DNA of 45,716 nucleotides from Treponema sp. UBA6988. GTDB lineage: Bacteria > Spirochaetota > Spirochaetia > Treponematales > Treponemataceae. The notes beneath the pieces are model-generated. The model did no database searches. It was not told where the DNA came from and saw nothing but the letters and a program-made list of their open reading frames with translations. Both the position numbers and the translations under genes were made by a program. Positions 1 through 7,026 of the stretch are shown here, one piece after another (position 1 is the stretch's first letter; each line of letters starts with the position of its first letter). The stretch is from assembly GCA_002448445.1 (NCBI GenBank), contig DJYC01000004.1:1-45716 (forward strand), in the 5' to 3' direction.

Positions 1-170
1 AGCGTCATTCCGAACTTAAAAAAAACGTCATTCCGAAACTTGAAAAAGCGTCATTCCGAAACTAAAAAAAACGTCATTCCGAAACTTGAAAAAGCGTCAT
101 TCCGAACTCGAAAAAGCGTCATTCCGAACTCGAAAAAGCGTCATTCCGAACTTGATTCGGAATCTCAGAA
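1..170. repeat. Tandem array of half-palindromes, seven copies of 22-23 bp
   Basis: The core CGTCATTCCGAA recurs at 3, 26, 49, 72, 95, 117 and 139, so the period is 23 bp and then 22 bp. Copies differ mainly in the A-rich linker. Only the last copy (about 140-166) is followed by the complementary arm TTCGGAATCT, giving the full palindrome seen elsewhere in the window (14703, 23061). The array appears to be tandem expansion of one arm of a dispersed palindromic repeat. There are no unique spacers, so it is not CRISPR. A short open frame through it is not a credible gene. Confidence 0.85.
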
Positions 171-217
171 CCTAGGAACTATTCTGGACGGTACCCTTCT
201 GGACGATAGTCCAACTT

Positions 218-339
218 GCTCTACCACGCTGTCTCTCGGCTAATTCGACCGTCAGCCCCTTTGCGTCACCGCCGTTCCGCCCTTCGCTAACGCTCATTGC
301 CGCTGCGCGGCAACTTCGGGGCTCCATGGCGGCGTAGGC
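218..339 (-). repeat. GC-rich dispersed intergenic element, copy 1
   Basis: On the minus strand it starts GCCTACGCCGCCATGGAGC, passes through small GC hairpins, and ends GTCGAATTAG...GGTAGAGC. A close copy lies at 21321-21443, a cut-off one at 45632-45716, and shorter relatives at 6868, 14284, 16677 and 42294. All copies are intergenic. The function is unknown. Confidence 0.7.
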
Positions 340-390
340 TTATTGGTGGGATTGCTATTGCTAAGGAAACAATGATTACCACAGTTCGAT

Positions 391-417
391 GTCATTATCG
401 GGCTCGACCCGATAATC
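391..417. repeat. Dispersed palindromic repeat (GTCATT..CGGGCTCGACCCG type)
   Basis: GATTATCGGG and CCCGATAATG form the arms around CTCGA. Relatives lie at 14804-14831, 14858-14912 and, inside the methyltransferase gene, 24970-24996. The repeat sits just 3' of the minus-strand lipoprotein gene at 440-796. Confidence 0.75.
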
Positions 418-439
418 TATTTATTTGCATCAAAAATCC

Positions 440-796
440 CTACATTTGCAAATACCTTATCTGCAATTCTCCAAAAGTCTCTTTTTGTATCTGGTCATAT
501 TCATATTTCAAATTACCATCTGTATAAATTGTCAGAACATCATCCTTAACTTCAAAAGCAACATTTCTTCCCCCTCGGCATCTGAATACCTCAACATTGT
601 TAATATACACCCGTGCGTAAGTTGGATCAGAAACACAATTTGTTATATACGCTTGAACAACATATTTCTTTGAAATAGTTACCTCTTCCTCTTGAATAAG
701 CGTTTTTTGGGATAAATACCGCATAAAACAAGATTCAAAAAGAAAACTTGCAAAATACAATCCTAAAAAAAATAAAATTGCCTTTTTTGTATTCAT
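440..796 (-). CDS. Small putative lipoprotein, unknown function
   Basis: The product is 118 residues. It begins with MNTKKA and a hydrophobic run ending FLFESC, a plausible spirochaetal lipobox with Cys near residue 23, so the mature protein would be a short lipid-anchored, probably periplasm-facing polypeptide of about 95 residues. The remaining sequence is mixed beta-type (YIT, VYINNVEVF, LTIYTDGNLKYEYD) and I recognise no family. It lies 10 bp downstream of the transglycosylase-like gene at 807-1448 on the same strand and is probably co-transcribed with it. The region is AT-rich, unlike the housekeeping genes further right, which would fit acquired DNA. Lipid attachment is inferred from the signal alone. 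Confidence 0.6.
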   Translation of the reverse strand: MNTKKAILFFLGLYFASFLFESCFMRYLSQKTLIQEEEVTISKKYVVQAYITNCVSDPTYARVYINNVEVFRCRGGRNVAFEVKDDVLTIYTDGNLKYEYDQIQKETFGELQIRYLQM

Positions 797-806
797 TTTT
801 ACTTCC

Positions 807-1448
807 TTAAACTTTCTTTAATTTTTTTCTTGCTTTTTCAAAATTAGAGTATATCTCTATTATTTCATCATTAATCGCTTTGGCATTCACTTTTTCCAAT
901 GTATCATATTTTACTGGATGGATAGACATTAATACTAGATTAATAAACTCTTTTTGCGACAAATCTTTATAACTTTTACCAAAATAAAACATGGCTGCGT
1001 TTTCCAGACCATAAATCCCGTTTCCAAAATAACTTGCAGAAAAAATATAATTATAACAAATTTTATACCCTATGTTCCTAACAACATATCTACTCGTACA
1101 AAAGGCTTTAATTTTTTTTCCTTTTGGAGATAAACAATGCCAGCAAGTGTTATCAGGAAAAAGATTGCAGGCTCCATATTCTTGTACAAATATATATGCG
1201 CCCCTGTTTGCGGATGAAAAATAATCTGTTAGCAAGGGCAGTCTTTTAAATTTTGGATTGGCCTGTTTGGAAAAAACAAAACTTGCAATCTCAACTTGTG
1301 TGTCTGATAATTCAATTTTTGTTTCATCGATTACATCTTTTTCATAAATTTTTGATGCATTAAAATTGCAGTATATATTTAAAATTATATATGTGGTAAG
1401 ACAAAAACAAATAAACAGACTAAGAATTCTTATCAGCTTCTTTTTCAT
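807..1448 (-). CDS. GT51 (peptidoglycan transglycosylase)-like membrane protein, degenerate
   Basis: The product is 213 residues with one N-terminal membrane segment (residues about 7-28). The C-terminal half contains YFGNGIYGLENAAMFYFGKS followed by LSQKEFINLVLMS and IHP, which matches the end of the GT51 transglycosylase domain of class A penicillin-binding proteins and MtgA (established pattern: YFG..AyGieaAa..YFgk...eLtl.E.A.La.lp..P). The family's first catalytic motif (EDxxFxxHxG) is not visible: the expected place reads EYGACNLFPDNTCWHC. The protein may therefore be an inactive or divergent relative. Several Cys residues in the middle are unusual for the family. It is shorter than MtgA (about 240). 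Its leader, AAAATTAAAAATG, resembles that of the 1659-2414 gene. Confidence 0.55.
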   Translation of the reverse strand: MKKKLIRILSLFICFCLTTYIILNIYCNFNASKIYEKDVIDETKIELSDTQVEIASFVFSKQANPKFKRLPLLTDYFSSANRGAYIFVQEYGACNLFPDNTCWHCLSPKGKKIKAFCTSRYVVRNIGYKICYNYIFSASYFGNGIYGLENAAMFYFGKSYKDLSQKEFINLVLMSIHPVKYDTLEKVNAKAINDEIIEIYSNFEKARKKLKKV

Positions 1449-1498
1449 TTTTAATTTTCCCTACTGTTATGAGATTGCTACTTCACCCTCGCACTTTA

Positions 1499-1654
1499 CT
1501 ACCACCCAACCTCATCTTCGGAAAGGCAATCTTCCAACGGTGTCTTCTTGCCCTTTATCAAGGATTCCGTCATTCCCGGCACAGAATTCAGATACCTTGT
1601 TTCCTGAATGGCGTTCCAGTCATCCTCTACAATAATAACCGGATGTTTTATAAC
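1499..1654 (-). pseudogene. C-terminal remnant of a Phd/YefM-type antitoxin
   Basis: In the minus strand directly after the stop of the 1659-2414 gene, an open stretch reads DDWNAIQETRYLNSVPGM, then ESLIKGKKTPLEDC and a short acidic tail ending EVGW. This is the characteristic C-terminal half of type II antitoxins of the Phd/YefM/RelB group (typical pattern: e-D-w-eAiqETlyLlsiPGMresI.eG..tp.eec). The N-terminal DNA-binding half is missing and no RelE/ParE-type toxin follows, so this is a decayed fragment joined to unrelated sequence. It is not a functional module. The family call rests on motif recognition only. Confidence 0.5.
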
Positions 1655-1658
1655 GCTT

Positions 1659-2414
1659 TTAATAAATCGTATAAGTCTTATTGTAATCAACATAGTCCTG
1701 CTTCTTAAAGTCAAAATTCTTTCCTGTTATTTCTATTTTATCCTCATTAAAAACAAAATCTTTCTCAAATTCTATATCTTCAATTTCATTGGAATAAAAT
1801 TCTTGAGAAAACAATACACATTCAGAAAAAAGCAGTCTAAGATTTTTTGTTGAAAAAGCCAAAAAATATAACTCAGTAGTTGCCATGCCAAAAGAAGAAT
1901 TATTTCCTATCGCATACAAAAGAGTTTTGCCCTTGTACTCATACTGATGAAATAATATTGGAGTGTATAATACATACATATAATTCATTTCTGAAATTTC
2001 TTTTTTACTCATATCATATATCAAAATCAAATGATGCTGAATCTTAAGGGGATCAAGCACTCTTTCAGACTCATTATTCTTTGGGCGAACAGATACATCA
2101 CTTCGGATTAAATAATTTAAAAAAATACTATCTTTGTCCAATTTAATCGCATTTATTATTTCATAATTCCCAACTTCTATATAATCAGAAATGGCATCTT
2201 TAAGGACTTTAGCCGACTCGATTTTATTCAATTTTGTAATTATCTTTTTCCCAAAATCTTGGTTCTTAAAAGACTTTAATTCTTCATTGTCCAGCTCAAT
2301 CACCCTGTTTGCAAGCAAGGAATAAATTTTATCCCTAACACTTTGCTTCTCTTTTGCATTCAAAGTGGCAACCGCAACCAACAAACTTAACACAAAAAAC
2401 ACTACTTTTATCAT
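1659..2414 (-). CDS. Secreted protein of unknown function
   Basis: The product is 251 residues with a clear signal peptide: MIK, a hydrophobic core (VVFFVLSLLVAVATLNA) and probable cleavage after LNA. The mature part is lysine- and glutamate-rich, with an amphipathic N-terminal region (QSVRDKIYSLLANRVIELD) and a beta-rich second half (HLILIYDMSKKEISEMNYMY; YKGKTLLYAIGNNS). I recognise no domain. Its ribosome-binding region (AAAGGAAAATTAAAAATG) is nearly the same as that of the 807-1448 gene, suggesting the small genes here share an origin. Its 3' end abuts the antitoxin remnant at 1654. A periplasmic or surface role is inferred only from the signal peptide. Confidence 0.6.
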   Translation of the reverse strand: MIKVVFFVLSLLVAVATLNAKEKQSVRDKIYSLLANRVIELDNEELKSFKNQDFGKKIITKLNKIESAKVLKDAISDYIEVGNYEIINAIKLDKDSIFLNYLIRSDVSVRPKNNESERVLDPLKIQHHLILIYDMSKKEISEMNYMYVLYTPILFHQYEYKGKTLLYAIGNNSSFGMATTELYFLAFSTKNLRLLFSECVLFSQEFYSNEIEDIEFEKDFVFNEDKIEITGKNFDFKKQDYVDYNKTYTIY

Positions 2415-2522
2415 TTTTAATTTTCCTTTATTGGTATGTTATTTCTACTCAATCATCAGTTTTATATTATCAACGACAGAAATAAATTTCAATCTGCCTT
2501 GCACGGACGGCATTGACACATG

Positions 2523-3316
2523 CTATAGTGTCTTATCATCAGCTACAGCCTTTAATTCCTCATAATACTTTTCAAAAATTTTTACAAGAAGATTTTTTTC
2601 TTGTTCAGTAACAGGCGCCTCTTCACTTTGATTAAAACTAGCCCCTTTTTCTGACATGAAAATAATACAGAAAACAAGAATATAAAACTTCACCGCTTTT
2701 TCCTGAGACGGATTCAGATTCATTTCTTCTTTAAGATATTCTGCATAATCCAAATTTGCCTGCATGCTTAGCAGAGCCATTGTTGTAAGGCCAAGAAAAT
2801 AAACCTGATCGCCGAAAGTAATCCAATCCAAATCAATTATCCCAGAAAGTTTTCCTTCGTGCACAAGCACGTTTTTTGTCGTAGCATCATCAAAAAAAGG
2901 TTCTGCCTTAATAGCCGCAGTGACCCAAATACATTAGCCACAGGAAGCTTTTTGATTTCTTTCTGATAATTGATAAGACTTTTTGCAATAGCTTTCTTTT
3001 CATCCCTTGAAAGTGATGAATAAACAAGCCCCAGGTCTTTTCCGGGAATAAATGTCATTACAAAATAATAAGGAAATGCAGAAGTGTTTTCGGCTATTAC
3101 TTTGGGAATTGGAATATCTAAATCTTTCAATTTATCCAACCAATAAGTGGAGCCTAAAATCAGATTTTTATCATCTGAAATTTTTACTACATATTTATCA
3201 TTACCAATCTGAACTGTATAAACATATCCTGCTAAGCCAACATTGTTTCTTATAATTTCTGTTGGAAGCAGTTGAAAAATTTCATTACATATTTTATTTA
3301 CAATTTCTTCTGTCAT
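2523..3316 (-). pseudogene. Aminoglycoside phosphotransferase-like kinase, frameshifted
   Basis: Two minus-strand frames together make one APH-type kinase. The N-terminal part (3316 to about 2920) has the nucleotide-binding lobe (YVVKISDDKNLILGS) and hinge (YYFVMTFIPGKDLGLVYS). The C-terminal part (about 2917 to 2523) has the catalytic loop FFDDATTKN (matching family HxDxxxxN, with His replaced by Phe) and the metal-binding GIIDLDW. The frames are offset so that one missing base near 2915-2922 explains the break. In the first frame, translation runs on into unrelated residues and stops at 2837. The joined protein would be about 264 residues, normal for the family. Substrate unknown. A sequencing error is possible, but the neighbouring decay supports a true pseudogene. 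Confidence 0.75.
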
Positions 3317-3391
3317 CTTCTTCCGTATTCATCGTTCAAGTGCAGCTGAATGCCGGATAAGCAAAACAGCTGCTTTTTTATAATAGATTGT

Positions 3392-3414
3392 CCCCTTCGA
3401 CAAGCTCAGGGAAC
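3392..3414 (+). repeat. CCTTCGACAAGCTCAGG-type repeat, left copy
   Basis: The sequence CCCTTCGACAAGCTCAGGG lies just downstream of the 3445-4194 gene. An inverted relative (CCCTGAGCCTGTCGAAGGG) lies just upstream of that gene at 4226-4247, so the gene is bracketed by an inverted pair. Confidence 0.8.
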
Positions 3415-3444
3415 GCCTTCGATTGGTTCGGGGAACGTCTGTTT

Positions 3445-4194
3445 TTATCGCCTGATTACTGGTGCACCCTCGGCATAATTTCCGTAGCGGGAAATAAACT
3501 CTTCGTATTCTTCCTGCTCGGTAATCCAGATGATAAAATATGCTTCTTTTACACCAAGATTTTTGTAGGCCTGAAGGCGGGTGTTTCCATCGTTCATTTC
3601 AAAACCGTGTTCAACATAGTGGGCAATGAGCGGCGGCATGTCGGGATCTTTTTTAATTGAATCCTCCAGGGCTGCCACGTGTATTGGCCACCAGTCTTTG
3701 TCGATTTTATATTTCATTCCTTCTTCGGGCCCTGTGTTGCGCACGAACAAATCGCTTGGCATTTTTATTGGGCCGATGTAATAGCGTTCAAAAAGCTTGA
3801 GTCCGTCAGAAAATGGAATATTGCTTTTTTCGGCATCGTGAAGATAGGTATGAATCCATTCGTCAATTTTGTTTTCTTTGGCATAAGTCATAGCCGAAGA
3901 AAGTGTCTTGCTAAATTGCAGCATAGTGCGCTCCTGTTTTGTGTAGACAATATGCTTTACAGAATCAAAGGAAAGACAATATTTTTCCGTGAGCTGTTCG
4001 ATTGTTAGCCCATCCGCGAAATCCTTTTTCATGCTCTGATTCCTTTTTGCAAGATATGCCCTGTAGCCAGAAGATTCTCCCCATGCCTTTTTTTCATTTT
4101 TGGCAGGAATATAAATCGTTTCGCCGCTCACATATCGCTGAATCTGCTTTAGAAGATTTTCCGGAAAAATGTCCTGTGCATTTCTGTAATTCAT
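3445..4194 (-). CDS. Mor/CD3324-like HTH protein fused to ParB/Srx-like domain
   Basis: The product is 249 residues. Residues 1-88 resemble the small Mor-activator-like (CD3324-type) DNA-binding proteins: YRNAQDIFPENLLKQIQRYV, YIP, W, then RN..., FADGLTIEQLTEKYCLSFDS as the helix-turn-helix. Residues about 135-249 resemble the ParB/sulfiredoxin-like fold: IGPIKMPSDLF, HVAALEDSIKKD...PPLIAHYVEHGF, and the signature NDGNTRLQAYKNLGVKEAYF (compare D/E-G-N/H-x-R in ParB-like proteins). A DNA-binding regulator with a nucleotide- or DNA-interacting domain is the likeliest role, but no partner is visible. ATG is preceded by TGAGGAC. The gene stands alone between inverted palindromes, suggesting an imported cassette. 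Confidence 0.6.
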   Translation of the reverse strand: MNYRNAQDIFPENLLKQIQRYVSGETIYIPAKNEKKAWGESSGYRAYLAKRNQSMKKDFADGLTIEQLTEKYCLSFDSVKHIVYTKQERTMLQFSKTLSSAMTYAKENKIDEWIHTYLHDAEKSNIPFSDGLKLFERYYIGPIKMPSDLFVRNTGPEEGMKYKIDKDWWPIHVAALEDSIKKDPDMPPLIAHYVEHGFEMNDGNTRLQAYKNLGVKEAYFIIWITEQEEYEEFISRYGNYAEGAPVIRR

Positions 4195-4225
4195 AAAGTC
4201 CTCAGTTTTTATGGTGACTGATATT

Positions 4226-4247
4226 GGTCCCTGAGCCTGTCGAAGGG
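4226..4247 (-). repeat. CCTTCGACAAGCTCAGG-type repeat, right copy, inverted
   Basis: GGTCCCTGAGCCTGTCGAAGGG is the inverted partner of the repeat at 3392-3414. Together they flank the HTH/ParB-like gene at 3445-4194. The rest of the 4195-4351 gap shows no gene. Confidence 0.8.
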
Positions 4248-4351
4248 CCCGTCAAAACCATTCTGTTTTCAAAGCGCTTTGTGATTATAGAATACAAGAT
4301 TTCTACTTCGCTGTATATGTTGAGAATGGGTGGAAATATTTTTTACACAAT

Positions 4352-4810
4352 TTACAACTTTTGCAAACTAAAGTGGTAAACCTTAACCCTTCCATCCATT
4401 TCTTCATAGTCAATGTTAAAGCCACATTTTTTTGTATAAAAGTTGATGTTCTTTTCTTTGTCTGCAGGAGTTACCAATTCAATTCTTTTCCAGTCTTTGT
4501 ATTCTTCTTTTATAAACTCAAGCAATTTGTGGCCAATTCCTTTACGCTGGAATTCGGGGATTACACAAAGGGCGCCTATATAATAAAGCCCCTCACCTTT
4601 ATTTAAAAGGGATATTGCCCCGACAGGATTTGAATCAACGCATGCAATATATTTTGGCATCTCGCCAATTGATTTTTCCATGTCGCTGACTGACCGGCCG
4701 TAACCGGGACATTCGCCATATTTTACAAAATCCTCGTAGAAGGCTTTGTTGTATATGTTAACGAGAATCTGGGCATCTTGGGCCGAGGCTTTTTTAATTT
4801 GCAAATCCAA
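4352..4810 (-). CDS. GNAT-family N-acetyltransferase
   Basis: The product is 152 residues with the complete GNAT fold. The N-terminal strand is KKASAQDAQILVNIYNKAF. Motif A is LYYIGALCVIPEFQRKGIGH, with the acetyl-CoA pyrophosphate loop Q-R-K-G-I-G at about residues 88-93. Motif B is NFYTKKCGF near residue 125. It would transfer an acetyl group from acetyl-CoA to an amine; the acceptor cannot be predicted. The start is a TTG (4810, or TTG at 4804); there is no in-frame ATG before the conserved region, and an in-frame stop lies just upstream. It lies 27 bp after cimA on the same strand and is probably co-transcribed as its downstream partner, though no pathway link is evident. Confidence 0.8.
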   Translation of the reverse strand: MDLQIKKASAQDAQILVNIYNKAFYEDFVKYGECPGYGRSVSDMEKSIGEMPKYIACVDSNPVGAISLLNKGEGLYYIGALCVIPEFQRKGIGHKLLEFIKEEYKDWKRIELVTPADKEKNINFYTKKCGFNIDYEEMDGRVKVYHFSLQKL

Positions 4811-4837
4811 AGTTCAACATCCACCTGCTGGCAAAAT

Positions 4838-6433
4838 CTACAGAAGCTTCTGGTAGCGTTTTTCTATGTCCTTTATAAGCTTGTATTCAATTGAATCAAC
4901 TATGGCAAGCCAAGAGGCCTCTACAACGTCGCAGCTAACACCCATGGTAGTCCAGCTGTCCTTACCGTCGGAGCTTTCTATAAGTACGCGGACACGGCTG
5001 GCTGTTGCGCTCTTTCCGTCAAGAACACGTACCTTGTAGTCAATAAGGTGAATCTCTGAGACCGAAGGATAGAAGGGCATGAGGGCCTGTCGGAGGGCAT
5101 TGTCCAAAGCGTTAACAGGACCGTTACCCTCTCCCGCCGCAATCTGGAAGTGGCCGTCTACGTCTATCTTTATCTGGGCAAATGAATAGAGGTCTTTTTC
5201 TATGCGGGGGTTTTCGCCAGAAGTCTTGTAGTAGCAAAGGTTAAAGAAAGGCCTGTACTTGCCAATTTCCTTTCGCACAAGAAGCTCAAAGCTGCCGTCG
5301 GCACCTTCAAACTGGTAGCCTTCGTGTTCAAGCTCCTTTACTTTCTTTACTATGTCTGCAACAACAGGAGAATTCTTTGTAATGGAAGAGTCAAACTTCT
5401 TGATTTTTTCTATTATCATGCTGCGGCCTGCAACTTCGCTCATCAGGAAGACGCGTTCGTTTCCAACGGTTTCCGGGCTAACGTGCTCGTAGGCGGAAGG
5501 ATTTTTGAGCACGGCATCTATGTGCATACCAGCCTTGTGGGCAAATGCGTTCTGGCCAACATAAGGCATTCCGGCTTCCAGAGGAATGTTTGTTATTTCC
5601 GCAATGCGCTTGCATATAGGGGTAAGCATCTTTATGTTTTCTTGGGGAATGCAGCGGCAGTCCATTTTTAGCTGGAGGTCTGCGATTATTGTGCTAAGGT
5701 TTGCGTTTCCCGTGCGCTCGCCAAAGCCAAGGAGTACACCCTGCACGTGTGTTGCACCCTCTTCCACCGCAATGATTGAATTTGCAACTGCAAGGCCTGA
5801 GTCATTGTGGGTATGTATTCCGATTATTGCACCGCTTGAATATTCATGGACAACTTCTGCAACGGCTTTTCTTACATCCCCCGGCATACAGCCGCCCTTT
5901 GTCTCGCAAAGGTTCAAGACTGTGGCTCCTCCGTCCAAGGCTGCACGGAGTGACTTTAGCGCATAGTCGCGGTTCTGCTGGAAACCTGTAAAGAAATGTT
6001 CTGCGTCAAAAATTACGTTGCGGTTGTGCTTTGTAAGATACTCGCAGGTGTCGCGGATCATCTCCAGGTTCTGCTCAAGGCTTGCATGAAGGATTTCCGT
6101 TGCCTGAAAGTCCCAGCTCTTGCCGAATATAACAACGTCTTTTGTTTCTGCCGCAAGAAGGCTTTGAAGGTTGGCATCCTCCGCACAAGATGAATCCTTG
6201 CGCCGTGTAGAACCAAAGGCAACCAAGCTTGAATTCTTAAGTTTGAGTTCCCTGGCAAGGGCAAAAAATTCCATGTCCTTGGGGTTGCTGCCGGGATTAC
6301 CTGCCTCTATATATTTAACCCCAAGTTCATCAAGTGCCTGCACAATATGAATCTTGTCCTGAACGGAATAGCTGATTCCTTCGCCCTGGGAACCGTCCCT
6401 TAAAGTTGAGTCCAAGATGTCTATGTTTTTCAT
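4838..6433 (-). CDS. cimA: (R)-citramalate synthase
   Basis: The product is 531 residues and condenses pyruvate with acetyl-CoA to (R)-citramalate, the first step of the threonine-independent isoleucine route. The N-terminal DRE-TIM barrel carries DSTLRDGSQGEG (catalytic Arg-Asp and metal ligand Asp), HTHNDSGLAVANS (the HxH metal ligands) and GFGERTGNANL. The C-terminal third (FELLVRKEIGKYRPFF...; ATASRVRVLIES) matches the regulatory LeuA dimer domain, normally bound by isoleucine. Length and the GSQGEGI variant fit CimA (TIGR00977 type) better than LeuA or homocitrate synthase. The start at MKNIDI is chosen because GGAGGA precedes it by 6 bases; a longer open frame upstream lacks homology. 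leuB, which can serve the same route, lies at 41001-42092. Confidence 0.9.
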   Translation of the reverse strand: MKNIDILDSTLRDGSQGEGISYSVQDKIHIVQALDELGVKYIEAGNPGSNPKDMEFFALARELKLKNSSLVAFGSTRRKDSSCAEDANLQSLLAAETKDVVIFGKSWDFQATEILHASLEQNLEMIRDTCEYLTKHNRNVIFDAEHFFTGFQQNRDYALKSLRAALDGGATVLNLCETKGGCMPGDVRKAVAEVVHEYSSGAIIGIHTHNDSGLAVANSIIAVEEGATHVQGVLLGFGERTGNANLSTIIADLQLKMDCRCIPQENIKMLTPICKRIAEITNIPLEAGMPYVGQNAFAHKAGMHIDAVLKNPSAYEHVSPETVGNERVFLMSEVAGRSMIIEKIKKFDSSITKNSPVVADIVKKVKELEHEGYQFEGADGSFELLVRKEIGKYRPFFNLCYYKTSGENPRIEKDLYSFAQIKIDVDGHFQIAAGEGNGPVNALDNALRQALMPFYPSVSEIHLIDYKVRVLDGKSATASRVRVLIESSDGKDSWTTMGVSCDVVEASWLAIVDSIEYKLIKDIEKRYQKLL

Positions 6434-6521
6434 ATTTTCCTCCGCAGTCACTTTGTAAAAAGAACTTTTAGAAATTATACTTAAAAACCAGCCTTTATGC
6501 AAATGGGTCACACGAAGAGGT

Positions 6522-6759
6522 GCAGAAGGTAAGTGCAACTATAAATGAATCTTAGCAAGCATTAATATAACTGCGGAAGCACTTCCATTCCCGGCTGAAA
6601 ACGCGTCAAAAAAGCCGAGCGCGGATATAAGGTATTAGACTCCCTTCGGTCGCTCCGCGCAAATGCTTTTTTGCCACGTTTTCAGCCTCCATTCCAGTGC
6701 TTCCGCACAGTATTTTTACTACATTGCAGTCCATGTTTGCTGCACTTACCTTCCGCTGC
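6522..6759. repeat. Large hairpin element, family 1 copy 1 (core 6572-6707)
   Basis: The core arms are TGCGGAAGCACT (6572-6583) and AGTGCTTCCGCA (6696-6707). Inside them, CCGGCTGAAAACGCGTC-AAAAAAGC pairs with GCTTTTTTGCCACG-TTTTCAGCC. The outer arms GCAGAAGGTAAGTGCA (from 6522) and TGCACTTACCTTCCGCTGC (6741-6759) extend the symmetry. The centre reads GACTCCCTTCGGTCGCTCC. A second copy with a core of exactly the same length (136 bp) is at 43937-44072; a left-arm-only copy is at about 42210-42290. No protein is encoded. Confidence 0.85.
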
Positions 6760-6867
6760 ACACCAAACTGATTTCCGACCTGTTTAGCATAGTTTTTTTT
6801 TCTGACACGTCTTTCTTGCCAACCAGTACAGAGCCATGGAGGGATTTTTCTGAAGCAGAGCCTACGC

Positions 6868-6944
6868 GGAATTGGAGCACCGCCGCAGGCGTTCTCGCGG
6901 AGCGAGAATGGAGGGGTTGGGCCCCCGGAAGTGCGGAAAGCCCG
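6868..6944 (+). repeat. GC-rich dispersed element, short form (GGAATTGGAG...GGAAAGCCCG)
   Basis: Starts GCCTACGCGGAATTGGAGC and ends GTGCGGAAAGCCCG, with an internal GC-rich hairpin region. It is the same family as 14284-14359, 16677-16760 and 42294-42415. It runs straight into the terminator hairpin at 6944-6986. Confidence 0.6.
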
Positions 6945-6986
6945 AAAAAAAGGCCTGTCCACCCGGTTTGAGCAGACAGGCTTTTT
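6944..6986 (-). terminator. Rho-independent terminator, probably bidirectional
   Basis: The stem GCCTGTC (6953-6959) pairs with GACAGGC (6975-6981). Seven A's precede it and five T's follow, so a U-tract exists on both strands. It lies 40 bp after the stop of the TPR gene (minus strand), which it most likely terminates. Confidence 0.8.
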
Positions 6987-7026
6987 GGAGTCAAGACAAA
7001 AGTCACGTCCAAAGAAAAAAGAAATC

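Noticed and set aside
1..170. Possible CRISPR array
   Set aside because: The repeats are joined directly with A-rich linkers of the same type; there are no unique 25-40 bp spacers and no cas genes.
40..243. 67-residue frame starting at 40
   Set aside because: It translates the tandem repeat (KRHSE... words), a known artefact of this repeat type.
218..339. tRNA gene
   Set aside because: Only a D-arm-like word is present; no anticodon arm, T arm or acceptor pairing can be drawn.
6606..7012. Short overlapping frames downstream of cimA
   Set aside because: They run through the hairpin element, the GC-rich element and the terminator; none has a ribosome site or domain.
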